64,000 nt of DNA from an uncultured Christensenellaceae bacterium (GTDB taxonomy: Bacteria; Bacillota; Clostridia; Christensenellales; Pumilibacteraceae). The notes below the pieces were generated by a model, which was given only the letters and a program-made list of their open reading frames with translations, ran no database searches and was not told where the DNA came from. Within the stretch, counting starts at the first letter, position 1. Each line of letters starts with the position of its first letter. The stretch lies in assembly GCA_910587595.1 (NCBI GenBank), contig CAJULQ010000007.1, positions 57,336-121,335 on the forward strand, read 5' to 3'. The position numbers and the translations under genes were made by a program. Below, in pieces: positions 22,623-31,545 of the stretch.

Positions 22623-23627
22623 ATGGCGAAAATTTACTATCAACAAGATTGCAAACTCGATCGGTTGCAAAAGAAAACGGTGGCCGTGATCGGCTACGGC
22701 AGTCAAGGCCACGCCCATGCGCGCAACTTGCACGACAGCGGCGTGAACGTGGTCGTGGGGTTATACAGCGGCTCCAAGAGTTGGAAAGAGGCGGAAAAGG
22801 CGGGGCTTACCGTTATGACGGCGGCCGACGCGGCCAAAAAAGCGGACATTGTTATGATGCTCACGCCCGACGAGAAACAAGCCAAGATCTATAAAGAGAT
22901 CGAGCCGCACCTTACCGAGGGCAAGGCGTTGGCGTTTGCGCACGGCTTTAACATTCACTATAAACAGATTGTGCCGCCTGCCAATGTAGACGTGTTTATG
23001 ATCGCGCCCAAAGGCCCCGGCCACACGGTGCGCAGCGAATACGTAGAGGGCAAGGGCGTGCCTTGCTTGGTGGCGGTGGAGCAAAACTACACGGGCAAAG
23101 CGTTGGAGATCGCGCTGGCGTATGCGGCGGGTATCGGCGGCGCGCGCGCGGGCGTTTTGGAAACCACCTTTAAGTGCGAAACGGAAACCGACTTGTTCGG
23201 CGAACAAGCGGTGCTGTGCGGCGGCGTTACCGCGCTCATGAAAGCGGGTTTCGAAACGCTGTGCGAGGCGGGCTACGATCCGCAAAACGCCTACTTCGAA
23301 TGCATACACGAAATGAAACTCATTGTGGATCTTATCTACCGCGGCGGGTTCGGCTTTATGCGCTATTCCGTTTCGGACACCGCCGAATACGGCGATTATC
23401 AAATCGGTAAACGCATTATTACCGAAGAAACCAAAAAGGAAATGAAAAAGGTGCTCGAAGAGATCCAAGACGGCACCTTTGCGTCCGCTTGGATCGCCGA
23501 GAACAACAACGGCCGCGCGCACTTTAACGCCAAACGACGTTTGGAGGCCGAGCACCCGCTCGAACAAGTAGGCGCGGAGTTGCGCAAAATGTATTCGTGG
23601 AGCAGCGAAGACAAATACGGCAAATAA
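22623..23627 (+). CDS. ilvC: Ketol-acid reductoisomerase
   Basis: 334 residues, class I length. It converts 2-acetolactate and 2-aceto-2-hydroxybutyrate to the dihydroxy acids of valine and isoleucine synthesis with NAD(P)H and Mg. The Rossmann motif GYGSQGHAHARNL is at about 21-33, and the metal-binding Glu/Asp positions fall in TETDLFGEQ and in the C-terminal knotted helical domain (ECIHEMKLIVDLIY). In the cofactor loop GLYSGSKSW the usual Arg of NADPH-preferring forms is Tyr, while the phosphate-binding Ser pair remains. It stands alone, with its own promoter and terminator and without ilvBN, ilvD or leu genes beside it. Confidence 0.97.
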   Translation: MAKIYYQQDCKLDRLQKKTVAVIGYGSQGHAHARNLHDSGVNVVVGLYSGSKSWKEAEKAGLTVMTAADAAKKADIVMMLTPDEKQAKIYKEIEPHLTEGKALAFAHGFNIHYKQIVPPANVDVFMIAPKGPGHTVRSEYVEGKGVPCLVAVEQNYTGKALEIALAYAAGIGGARAGVLETTFKCETETDLFGEQAVLCGGVTALMKAGFETLCEAGYDPQNAYFECIHEMKLIVDLIYRGGFGFMRYSVSDTAEYGDYQIGKRIITEETKKEMKKVLEEIQDGTFASAWIAENNNGRAHFNAKRRLEAEHPLEQVGAELRKMYSWSSEDKYGK

Positions 23628-23646
23628 CCGTAAAAAACGACAAAAG

Positions 23647-23680
23647 GAAAGGCGAAAGGGAACAATCGCCTTTCTTTTTT
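23647..23680 (+). terminator. ilvC terminator
   Basis: Nine-pair stem GAAAGGCGA / TCGCCTTTC with a ten-base loop and a T run (23675-23680). Confidence 0.85.
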
Positions 23681-23746
23681 ATATATAGACCGAACAATGC
23701 AAAACCTATGCACGGCGGGCAATCTTGCAAAACAGGCGCAAAACAG

Positions 23747-23775
23747 TTGAACGCGCGCAAAAAGTGTGATATAAT
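23747..23775 (+). promoter_or_regulatory. Promoter of the CorC/CNNM-like gene
   Basis: TTGAAC (23747-23752), 17-base spacer, TATAAT (23770-23775), about 46 bases before the start codon. Confidence 0.75.
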
Positions 23776-23821
23776 CTTGCAATAAGCATATTTTATTTGT
23801 AAGGGGTAAGAAATAAACGAA

Positions 23822-25300
23822 ATGGACCCATCCCAAATAGGAATACTGGTAGCCATTGTATTGTTGATACTCATGTCGGGGTTTTTCTCGGCATCGGAAA
23901 TGGCGTACTCTACCGTAAACAAAATACGGCTCAGAACGCTGGAGGCGGACGGGAACCGCGCGGCCAAAAAGGTGTTGCGTTTGCTCGAACACTACGACAA
24001 ACTGCTCAGCACCATTTTGATCGGCAATAACATCGTAAATATCGCGGCGTCTACGCTTGCCACCATTTTATTTGCGGGGCTTATCAAAAACGAGCAAGCG
24101 GCGGCCGTGGTGTCTACGGCGGCCGTTACGGTGGCCGTGCTTATTTTCGGCGAGATCACGCCCAAAACGCTGGCCAAAAACTTTGCCGAAGGGTTTGCCA
24201 TGCGCATAACGCCCTTTTTGTGGTTTTTCATTATCTTGCTGTTTCCCATCGACATCATTTTGGTGCCGTGGAAAAAGCTGATAGGGCGTATCAAAAACAA
24301 GAAAGCGTCGGGCATTACCGAGGACGAGCTGATTACGTATGTGGAAACGGCGCAAAACGAGGGCGGGATCGACGAGCACGAATCGCGGCTCATCCGTTCG
24401 GCCATCGAGTTCGAGGATCTGGACGTAGACGACATCATGGTGCCGCGCGTGAACGTGGTGGCGGTGGAAGAGAGCGAACGCTTAGACGCCGTGACCGAAC
24501 TGTTTTCGGAAAACGGCTTTTCGCGCATGCCCGTGTATTGCAAGACCATAGACAGCATCATCGGCATCGTGCACGAAAAAGACTTTTACAAGCTGTTGCG
24601 TCTGCCCGCCAAGTCGCGCCCCGAAACGGTAAAAAGCATTGTGCAACCGGTGGTGTGCGTGGCGCCCGGCATGAAGATAAGCACCGTGCTGCGCATGTTG
24701 CAAAAGGCCAAGATCCACATGGCGGTGGTGGTAGACGAGTTCGGCGGCACCGAGGGCATCATCACGCTGGAAGATATCCTCGAAGAATTGGTGGGCGAGA
24801 TCTACGACGAGCACGACGAAGTGGAAGTGCTCAGCCGCAAAGTGGCCGACGACACTTACCTTGTGTTGGGCACGCACAATCTCGAAGACCTTTTCGAGGG
24901 ATTCGGTATGCACGTGAAAGAGGAGTTCGATTCCACCACCGTGGGCGGTTGGGTCACCGAACAGCTCGGCAAGATCCCCGCGGCGGGCGACAAACTCACG
25001 TTTGAAAATTTGGAGATCGCCGTGACCAAAGCGAACACCAAGCGTGTGCTCGAAGTGCGCGTGAAAGTGAACCCCGTGCCCGAAGAGGAACAGAGCGGGC
25101 TGGAAAAATTGATGGGTACGGTGCGCGACCGCCGCGAAGAAAAGCAAGAACGCAAAGAGGAAACAGAGAAAGACGGCAAAGAAACGCCCGACGAGCCGGA
25201 GCCGGTGCTCATCGGCGGCAATACGAACGATAGGGCGACGGACGCGGACAACGCGCCCGCCGAAGAGGAAATCTCCCACGGCGAAGAAAACAAAGAATGA
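23822..25300 (+). CDS. CNNM/CorC-family (DUF21-CBS-CorC_HlyC) membrane protein
   Basis: 492 residues. The DUF21/CNNM transmembrane domain (about 5-190; SGFFSASEMAYSTVN) has four hydrophobic segments. A pair of CBS domains follows (about 210-335; DIMVPRVNVVAVEE, VVDEFGGTEGIITLEDILEELVGEI), then a CorC_HlyC domain (about 345-425). The last ~60 residues are a charged, low-complexity cytoplasmic tail. Members export or regulate Mg2+ and related divalent cations. The stop overlaps the start of the putative Mn transporter by four bases, so both probably serve metal homeostasis. Confidence 0.9.
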   Translation: MDPSQIGILVAIVLLILMSGFFSASEMAYSTVNKIRLRTLEADGNRAAKKVLRLLEHYDKLLSTILIGNNIVNIAASTLATILFAGLIKNEQAAAVVSTAAVTVAVLIFGEITPKTLAKNFAEGFAMRITPFLWFFIILLFPIDIILVPWKKLIGRIKNKKASGITEDELITYVETAQNEGGIDEHESRLIRSAIEFEDLDVDDIMVPRVNVVAVEESERLDAVTELFSENGFSRMPVYCKTIDSIIGIVHEKDFYKLLRLPAKSRPETVKSIVQPVVCVAPGMKISTVLRMLQKAKIHMAVVVDEFGGTEGIITLEDILEELVGEIYDEHDEVEVLSRKVADDTYLVLGTHNLEDLFEGFGMHVKEEFDSTTVGGWVTEQLGKIPAAGDKLTFENLEIAVTKANTKRVLEVRVKVNPVPEEEQSGLEKLMGTVRDRREEKQERKEETEKDGKETPDEPEPVLIGGNTNDRATDADNAPAEEEISHGEENKE

Positions 25301-26289
25301 TCGATGCGCTATTAGACGCTTTACTCGACACCTTGAAACTCGTGCCATGGCTACTTGTTATGCACGTGCTCATAGAGGTGTTCGAGTATCACGCCGTTTC
25401 CAAAATAAAACTGCATAAGGTGTTGCGCGGCAAGTGGGCGCCGTTGATCGGCGGCGCATGCGGTATTTTGCCGCAATGCGGATTCGGCGTGGTGGCGGCC
25501 GATCTGTACAGCCGTCGCAGCATTCGGCTGGGCACGCTGTTTGCCGTGTTCATTGCCACCAGCGACGAGGCCGTGCCCATTTTGCTGAGCGCGCCCACGG
25601 CGCAGTCTTTGGCCAAGTTGGGCGTGTTGCTCGGTTGCAAGTTGGCGGTCGCGCTCATTGCGGGGTATGCGCTCAACTTTTTGTTGCGCAAGCGCGAACT
25701 TACCGAGATGGACCCCGCAGCGGCGGTGCTCAAAGGGTGCCACCGCCACGAATTGGGCGAGCATTCGCACGAGCACGAACATGGCCGCGACCATGCCGAC
25801 GAACGCAAACGGTTCGGCGCGCATAGCGAAGAAGATATTAAAGAAGGGGCGGTCGCTTGCGCGGACGAGCCGTCCGTGCAAAAAAAGCAGTTCGATTTCA
25901 AGTGCTTTGTGTTGCACCCGCTGTTGCACACCCTTACCGTGGCCGCGTATATCTTGGCGGTGAACGCGGTGTTCGCCGTGGCGCTCTACTATGTGGGCGA
26001 GGCGCGGTTAGAGAGCTTTTTGACGGCGGCCAAATGGTATCAGCCGTTGTTGGCGGGAGTACTCGGGCTTGTGCCCAACTGCGCGGGCAGCGTGGTGTTG
26101 GCGCAAATGTTTGCGCGCGGCAGTATCACTTTAGGTGCCGCCGTGGCGGGTCTTAGCGTGAATGCGGGCATCGGTCTTGCCGTGCTCTTGCGCAAAAACC
26201 GTCCCGCCGTGCACAACGTGTATATCATGATAGGGCTATACGCATACAGCGTGGCCGTGGGGCTATTGTTAACGTTGGCGCCCATGTAA
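25297..26289 (+). CDS. Putative manganese/arsenic efflux-type transporter (ArsP_2-like)
   Basis: 330 residues with about ten membrane helices in two similar halves. Each half has a PQCGFG or PNCAGS element (ILPQCGFGVVAADL; GLVPNCAGSVVLAQM) followed by a small-residue helix. The hydrophilic linker between them (about 148-190) is rich in His and acidic residues (HELGEHSHEHEHGRDHADE), as expected of a metal-sensing or metal-buffering loop. This is the layout of the family annotated as putative manganese transporter / arsenic efflux. The start overlaps the CNNM gene by four bases. Substrate assignment rests on family. Confidence 0.82.
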   Translation: MIDALLDALLDTLKLVPWLLVMHVLIEVFEYHAVSKIKLHKVLRGKWAPLIGGACGILPQCGFGVVAADLYSRRSIRLGTLFAVFIATSDEAVPILLSAPTAQSLAKLGVLLGCKLAVALIAGYALNFLLRKRELTEMDPAAAVLKGCHRHELGEHSHEHEHGRDHADERKRFGAHSEEDIKEGAVACADEPSVQKKQFDFKCFVLHPLLHTLTVAAYILAVNAVFAVALYYVGEARLESFLTAAKWYQPLLAGVLGLVPNCAGSVVLAQMFARGSITLGAAVAGLSVNAGIGLAVLLRKNRPAVHNVYIMIGLYAYSVAVGLLLTLAPM

Positions 26290-26312
26290 CGCTATTTTCG
26301 CAAAACCAAGCG

Positions 26313-26334
26313 AGCGGAGCAATCCGCTTTTTTT
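26313..26334 (+). terminator. Terminator of the CNNM-transporter operon
   Basis: Stem AGCGGA / TCCGCT with a GCAA tetraloop and a seven-base T run. Confidence 0.8.
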
Positions 26335-26447
26335 ATTGTTATGAATGAGGCGATGCCTATTTGTTGCAGCTGCGTCGGCGTGTGCTTGTTTTGCCCTTAT
26401 CAGCAAGAGAAAGGCAACAGAAATCTCTTTCCCGTTCTGCGAATGAT

Positions 26448-26476
26448 TTGACAATTGCACGCGGTTGGTATACAAT
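26448..26476 (+). promoter_or_regulatory. Near-consensus promoter placed very close to a start codon
   Basis: TTGACA (26448-26453), 17-base spacer, TACAAT (26471-26476). Transcription should begin around 26482-26484, which is where the GTG start candidate of the YybS-like gene lies. Confidence 0.8.
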
Positions 26477-26482
26477 ACAGAG

Positions 26483-27502
26483 GTGGAACGTTCGGCAAAA
26501 AAATGCGTGTATCCCATTGTGGGCGGCGTGGCGTTGTTGCTGTTGGCCGCAAGCGCAGTGGCGCCGAGCATAAGCGTGGCAACGGTGCCCGCGGCGGCGG
26601 TGTTGCTGTATTATCTCAGCGTAACGGTAGGGCTGTGGGTGTTGCCCGCGGGCGCCGCGCTCTTGGCGGCGGCGGGCGCGGCTTTACACGGCGCGCACGT
26701 TTTCCCGATAACGGGGGCGGCGGTGTTGGCTTTGCTTACGGTGCCGCGGGCATTGCGCAAAAAACTGCCGCTTGTATGGGAACTTGCGCTGTGCGCCACA
26801 GCGGCTTTGGCGGCCGTTTGCGTCACGCTCGGCGTGTTCGCTTTGGCCACGGGCGTATCGCCTACGGCGGCGGTGGCAGACGCGTACGCAAAGCTTGCCG
26901 ACGATCCCGTGTTGGCGCGCTTGGCCGCGCGCTATTACAAAACGCGCACGGCCGAACATCTGGGGCACGCGCCGCTTACCGCGGCGGACGAGCTGTATGC
27001 GGCCGAAACGTTGGCGGTGTATGCGTCGCGCGTGGCGCGCGAATTGGAAGGCGACTTCTTGTGGTATCTGACGGGATTCGGCGTGTTTGCGGGCGGCTTG
27101 GCGGGCGCGGGCGGACTTGCGGCGGCGAGCGCGGACGGCACGCTTGCGTTGTCGCCGCGCATGCGCGAATTTCGGTTGGGTAAAACGTATTTGTCGGGCG
27201 GCGCGTTGCCCGCGTTGGCGTTCGGCTTGACGGCCTTTTATGCGCCCATGCGTCCCGTGGCAACGGCGGTGATCAACGCCATGGTCACGTTGCCCACCGC
27301 GCTGTGCGGTATCACGCTATTGTATCACACGCTCGGCCGCTTTACGGGCAAGGCGGCGCGGGTCACGGCCATGGCGGTGTTTTGGCTATCGATGGCGGCG
27401 GCCGCGGTGTTTTACGAGTGGGGCATGCTCGTGTTGGGGTTTTTGGGACTGGCCGACTGCGTGCTCAACGTGCGCAAACTGCTCGATTGGGCGCTCGGTT
27501 GA
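26483..27502 (+). CDS. YybS-like (DUF2232) polytopic membrane protein
   Basis: About 339 residues with eight or so membrane helices: a block at about 10-120, a hydrophilic loop (about 120-195), and a second block to the C terminus. The fold, size and position directly upstream of rplI match the YybS/DUF2232 family, which in many Firmicutes precedes gdpP and rplI; gdpP is absent here. The start is uncertain. The promoter just upstream implies that GTG 26483 would be almost leaderless, and the next in-frame GTG is at 26507. Assignment rests on topology and neighbourhood more than on motifs. Confidence 0.65.
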   Translation: MERSAKKCVYPIVGGVALLLLAASAVAPSISVATVPAAAVLLYYLSVTVGLWVLPAGAALLAAAGAALHGAHVFPITGAAVLALLTVPRALRKKLPLVWELALCATAALAAVCVTLGVFALATGVSPTAAVADAYAKLADDPVLARLAARYYKTRTAEHLGHAPLTAADELYAAETLAVYASRVARELEGDFLWYLTGFGVFAGGLAGAGGLAAASADGTLALSPRMREFRLGKTYLSGGALPALAFGLTAFYAPMRPVATAVINAMVTLPTALCGITLLYHTLGRFTGKAARVTAMAVFWLSMAAAAVFYEWGMLVLGFLGLADCVLNVRKLLDWALG

Positions 27503-27571
27503 CGGATAGCAAACGGGGGCAAAAAAATCGCGGCGGCGCGTTTTTATAAAAGACGGAAAGGAGAAGGATAT

Positions 27572-28015
27572 ATGAAAGTAATACTCAAAGCGGACGTGAA
27601 AGGACAAGGCAAAAAGGGCGAGATCGTGAACGTATCCGACGGCTACGCCCGCAATTTTTTGTTCAAAAACAACTTGGCCGAAGAGGCCACGGCGTCCAGC
27701 GTGAACAGCGCGCGCATTTCGGCCGAGGCGGCCGAGCACCGCAAGGCGGTGGAAAAAGCGGCGGCCGCCGAGCTTAAAAAGAAGTTAGATGCGGAAAGCA
27801 TAACGGTGAAGATCAAGGTGGGCGAAAACGGCAAGCTGTTCGGCGCGCTCAACACCCAAAGCATTGCCGACGCGTTGGCGGCCAAGGGCATAGAAGTGGA
27901 CAAGAAAAAAATAGTGATCGCCGAACCCATCAAGTCGTTGGGGCGCTATACCGTGACCGTGAAATGCTACGCCGAAATATCGGCCAAGTTGGCGGTAACG
28001 GTGCAAGCGCTGTAA
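27572..28015 (+). CDS. rplI: 50S ribosomal protein bL9
   Basis: 147 residues. The N-terminal domain carries the family signature MKVILKADVKGQGKKGEIV and VSDGYARNFLFKNNLA; a long connecting helix (about 45-75) leads to the C-terminal rRNA-binding domain. bL9 stabilises the L1-stalk base of the large subunit. AAAGGAGAAGG precedes the ATG. It follows the YybS-like gene by 69 bases, the usual neighbourhood, and precedes pdxS rather than the more common replicative helicase gene. Confidence 0.97.
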   Translation: MKVILKADVKGQGKKGEIVNVSDGYARNFLFKNNLAEEATASSVNSARISAEAAEHRKAVEKAAAAELKKKLDAESITVKIKVGENGKLFGALNTQSIADALAAKGIEVDKKKIVIAEPIKSLGRYTVTVKCYAEISAKLAVTVQAL

Positions 28016-28070
28016 GCGGCGGACACAACAAAACGATACGAGCAATAAAAAAGGAGATATACAAAACATC

Positions 28071-28955
28071 ATGGCAAAGCAAGACCAAAACAAACTGAAC
28101 AAAAATTTGGCGCAAATGCTCAAGGGCGGCGTGATCATGGACGTGACCACCCCCGCCGAGGCGGAGATCGCGCAAGAGGCGGGCGCGGTGGCGGTCATGG
28201 CGCTCGAACGCGTGCCGGCGGACATTCGGCGCGACGGCGGCGTGGCGCGCATGAGCGACCCCGCCATGATCAAGGGCATTCAAAAAGCCGTTACCATTCC
28301 CGTGATGGCCAAGGCGCGTATCGGCCACATCACCGAGGCGCGCGTTTTGGAGGCGTTGGGCATCGATTATATCGACGAGTCCGAAGTGCTCACGCCCGCC
28401 GACGACGCTTTCCACATCAACAAGTGGGATTTTGCCGTGCCGTTCGTGTGCGGCGCGCGTAATTTGGGCGAGGCGCTCCGCCGTATCGGCGAGGGCGCGT
28501 CTATGATCCGCACCAAGGGCGAGGCGGGCACGGGCAACGTAGTGGAGGCCGTGCGGCACATGCGCCAAATGATGAGCGAGATTCGCTTGCTTTCCAACAA
28601 GCCCGCCGAAGAACTTATGAGTTATGCCAAAGAGATCGGCGCGCCTTACGATTTGGTAAAATACGTGGCCGAAAACAAAAAACTGCCGGTGGTCAACTTT
28701 GCCGCGGGCGGCGTGGCCACCCCCGCCGACGCCGCGCTCATGATGACGCTGGGCGCCGAAGGCGTGTTTGTGGGATCGGGCATTTTCAAATCGAGCGACC
28801 CCAAAAAGACGGCGCGCGCCATCGTGCTGGCCACCGCGCACTACAACGACCCCAAGCTGATCGCCGAAGTGAGCGAGAATTTGGGCGCGCCCATGCGCGG
28901 CATCGAGCTTTCCACGCTCAACGAGCAAGAAAAATTGGCCAACCGCGGTTGGTAA
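28071..28955 (+). CDS. pdxS: Pyridoxal 5'-phosphate synthase, lyase subunit PdxS
   Basis: 294 residues, full length. This (beta/alpha)8 enzyme makes PLP from ribose 5-phosphate, glyceraldehyde 3-phosphate and ammonia. Visible signatures are LKGGVIMDVTTPAEA, the catalytic-Lys strand MAKARIGHITEARVLEALG and the phosphate loop region GEAGTGNVVEAVRHMR. The ammonia comes from PdxT, encoded 36 bases downstream. AAAGGAGAT precedes the start. No MocR/PdxR regulator is beside it. Confidence 0.98.
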   Translation: MAKQDQNKLNKNLAQMLKGGVIMDVTTPAEAEIAQEAGAVAVMALERVPADIRRDGGVARMSDPAMIKGIQKAVTIPVMAKARIGHITEARVLEALGIDYIDESEVLTPADDAFHINKWDFAVPFVCGARNLGEALRRIGEGASMIRTKGEAGTGNVVEAVRHMRQMMSEIRLLSNKPAEELMSYAKEIGAPYDLVKYVAENKKLPVVNFAAGGVATPADAALMMTLGAEGVFVGSGIFKSSDPKKTARAIVLATAHYNDPKLIAEVSENLGAPMRGIELSTLNEQEKLANRGW

Positions 28956-28991
28956 ATTCGGGCGGGCGGCCGTAAAGAAATCGAGCGCTGT

Positions 28992-29606
28992 ATGACAAAC
29001 GAACGATACAAAGACATAACCGTGGGCATTTTGGCGTTGCAAGGCTCGGTGATCGAGCACGAGCAAGCGCTTGCCCGCATAGGCGTGCGCAGCGTGCAAG
29101 TGCGCAAGCGCGAACAGTTGGAAAACATAGACGGCTTGATTTTGCCGGGCGGCGAGAGCACCACGCTCGGAAAGCTGCTGGGATTGTTCGGTATCATGGA
29201 GCCGTTGCGCGAACGTATCCGCGCGGGACTGCCCGTGTTCGGCACGTGCGCGGGGCTTATACTGTTAGCCGAAGAGATAGAGGGAGAACAGCCGCATATC
29301 GGCGTTATGCAAATGCGCGTGCGCCGCAACGCCTACGGACGGCAGATAGACAGTTTTTCCGTACGCGAAAGGGTGGCCGAATTTTCGCCGCAGCCCATGG
29401 AGTTGGTGTTTATCCGCGCGCCGTGGATCGAGCGGGTATACGGCGAGGCGCGCGCCTTGGCCGAGCTGAACGGGCATATCGTGGCGGCGCGGCAAAACAA
29501 CATGCTGGTCACCTCTTTTCATCCCGAACTGACCGACAACGGTTGCGTGCACGCCTATTTTGCCGATATGGCGGTTGCGTGGAAACAAACGGATAAAAAC
29601 AAATAA
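28992..29606 (+). CDS. pdxT: Pyridoxal 5'-phosphate synthase, glutaminase subunit PdxT
   Basis: 204 residues. A class I glutaminase with the strand GILALQGSVIEHEQAL, the oxyanion motif LPGGESTTLGKLL, the nucleophile Cys in PVFGTCAGLILLA and the His/Glu pair near the C terminus (SFHPELT). It feeds ammonia to the PdxS dodecamer. It is the second gene of the pdxST unit and has a weak ribosome site, so coupling to pdxS is likely. It is followed after 34 bases by nadE. Confidence 0.97.
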   Translation: MTNERYKDITVGILALQGSVIEHEQALARIGVRSVQVRKREQLENIDGLILPGGESTTLGKLLGLFGIMEPLRERIRAGLPVFGTCAGLILLAEEIEGEQPHIGVMQMRVRRNAYGRQIDSFSVRERVAEFSPQPMELVFIRAPWIERVYGEARALAELNGHIVAARQNNMLVTSFHPELTDNGCVHAYFADMAVAWKQTDKNK

Positions 29607-29640
29607 ATATACAAAATAAAAGAAAAAAAAGGAGAGGAAC

Positions 29641-31536
29641 ATGAACAACGGTTTTTTACGGGCGGCAGCGGCCAATCCCGTGGTGGAGGTGGCCGATCCC
29701 GCGCGCAATGCAACGCACATCATAGAGATCGCGGCCAAGGCAAACAAAGAGGGCGTGGAACTGTTGGTGTTCCCCGAACTGAGTATAACGGGTTGCACGT
29801 GCGGCGATCTGTTCTTGCAAAAAACGTTGATAGACGGCGCCAAAAACGCGCTCCGCACGATAGCGGACGCTACCAAAGACTATGCCATGTTCTTGTTTGT
29901 GGGGTTGCCCGTGCGGCACGGCGGCAAGCTGTTTAATGCGTGCGCGGTGTTGCGCGGCGGCGAGTTGTTGGGCGTGGTGCCCAAAACGCACGTGCCCGCT
30001 TGCGGCGATCGCAACGAGGCGCGCTATTTCGCAACGCCCGGCAAAGACACCGACGTGATCTATTTAGACGAGATGTATTGCGCGTTCGGACAGCGCACTT
30101 TCCGTATTAACGCCAACGTGTCGGTGGGCGTGGAGATCGGCGAGGATCTGTGGGCGGCCGTACCGCCGTCTTGCAACAGCGGCGCGCTTGTCACCGTGCA
30201 CCCCTCGGCCACGTGCGAAACGGCGGACAAGGCGGACGTGCGGCGCATGCTGGTGCAAAGCCAATCGCTGAAAACGGCAACGGGCTACGTGCATGCCGAC
30301 GCGGGGCGGGGCGAAAGCACCGCCGACGCGGTGTATGCGGGGCACGCCGTGATCGCCGAAAACGGCAAGGTGCTGGCCGAGAACGCGCCGTTCGAGCAAA
30401 ACGAACTGACCGTGGCCGATATAGACACCGATCGTTTGCTGTTCGAGCGGGCGCGCACCGATATCATTTTGCCCTCGCTCGACAACGGCGTGGCTTGTTT
30501 TGACGAATGCGTGTTGCCCGAATGGAAGGGCGCCATTCGCCGCACGGTATGCAAGTTGCCGTATGTGCCGCAAGGCGATACCGCGGACGCGCAAGCCGAA
30601 CGCATACTCACCGCGCAAGCCGAGGGGCTTATTAAGCGCATGGAGCACACGGGATTACATAAACCAGTATTGGGCGTTTCGGGCGGCCTCGATTCGGCGT
30701 TGGCGCTGCTTGTGTGCATGCGCGCGCTCGACCGCGCCTCGTTGCCCCGCAAAAACTTGGTGGCGCTTTCCATGCCGGGACTCGGTACGAGCGAACAAAC
30801 GGCGGGCAACGCGGCGGCGCTGTCCGAGGCGGCGGGCGCCGAGTGCCGCACCGTGGATATTTGCGAGAGCGTGAACCGTCATTTGCAAGAGATCGGGCAC
30901 CCGCTCGACGAGCACGACGCGGCGTTTGAAAACGCGCAAGCCAGAATGCGCACGTTGGTGCTTATGGATATTGCCAACCGCGAGGGCGGCCTTGTGGTGG
31001 GCACGGGCGATCTGTCCGAGGCGGCGCTCGGTTGGTGCACGTATAACGGCGACCATATGAGCATGTACGGCGTGAATGCGTCGGTGCCCAAAACGCTTGT
31101 TAAATTTTTGGTGGCCTACGAGGCCAAACGGTTGGGCGGCCGCTTGGGCGAAACGCTTTTAAGCGTGTTGAACACCGATATAAGCCCCGAACTGTTGCCC
31201 GCCAAATCGGGCAAGATCGCGCAAAAAACGGAAGACGCGATCGGTTCGTTCGAACAAAACGATTTCTTTATGTATTATGCGGTGCAGTGCGGTTGCACGC
31301 CCCAAAAAACATTGCTGTATGCGGCGGCGGCGTTCGGCGGCAAGCCGAGCGCTTACGAGAGCGCGTTGGCGCGGTTTTACAAACGCTTTTTCGCGTCGCA
31401 GTTCAAGCGCTCGTGCGCGCCCGACGGCGTGTCGGTAGGCTTTTCGTTCTCGCCGCGCGGCGCTTGGAACATGCCGAGCGACGCAAGCGTGCGGCTGTGG
31501 ACGGAGAGTATCGAAAAGACGGCAAAAGGCATATAA
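29641..31536 (+). CDS. nadE: NAD+ synthetase, glutamine-type, with substituted glutaminase nucleophile
   Basis: 631 residues: an N-terminal nitrilase-fold amidase domain (about 1-285) and a C-terminal synthetase domain (about 320-631) with the ATP-pyrophosphatase loop GVSGGLDSALALLV. The amidase keeps the Glu of VFPELSITGC and the Lys of VPKTHVPA. The nucleophile motif that normally reads EICEDLW reads EIGEDLW here (Gly167, codon GGC at 30139-30141). If real, it cannot hydrolyse glutamine and would need free ammonia. It follows pdxST and may be co-transcribed. AAAGGAGAGG precedes the start. Confidence 0.92.
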   Translation: MNNGFLRAAAANPVVEVADPARNATHIIEIAAKANKEGVELLVFPELSITGCTCGDLFLQKTLIDGAKNALRTIADATKDYAMFLFVGLPVRHGGKLFNACAVLRGGELLGVVPKTHVPACGDRNEARYFATPGKDTDVIYLDEMYCAFGQRTFRINANVSVGVEIGEDLWAAVPPSCNSGALVTVHPSATCETADKADVRRMLVQSQSLKTATGYVHADAGRGESTADAVYAGHAVIAENGKVLAENAPFEQNELTVADIDTDRLLFERARTDIILPSLDNGVACFDECVLPEWKGAIRRTVCKLPYVPQGDTADAQAERILTAQAEGLIKRMEHTGLHKPVLGVSGGLDSALALLVCMRALDRASLPRKNLVALSMPGLGTSEQTAGNAAALSEAAGAECRTVDICESVNRHLQEIGHPLDEHDAAFENAQARMRTLVLMDIANREGGLVVGTGDLSEAALGWCTYNGDHMSMYGVNASVPKTLVKFLVAYEAKRLGGRLGETLLSVLNTDISPELLPAKSGKIAQKTEDAIGSFEQNDFFMYYAVQCGCTPQKTLLYAAAAFGGKPSAYESALARFYKRFFASQFKRSCAPDGVSVGFSFSPRGAWNMPSDASVRLWTESIEKTAKGI

Positions 31537-31545
31537 TACATCTGT

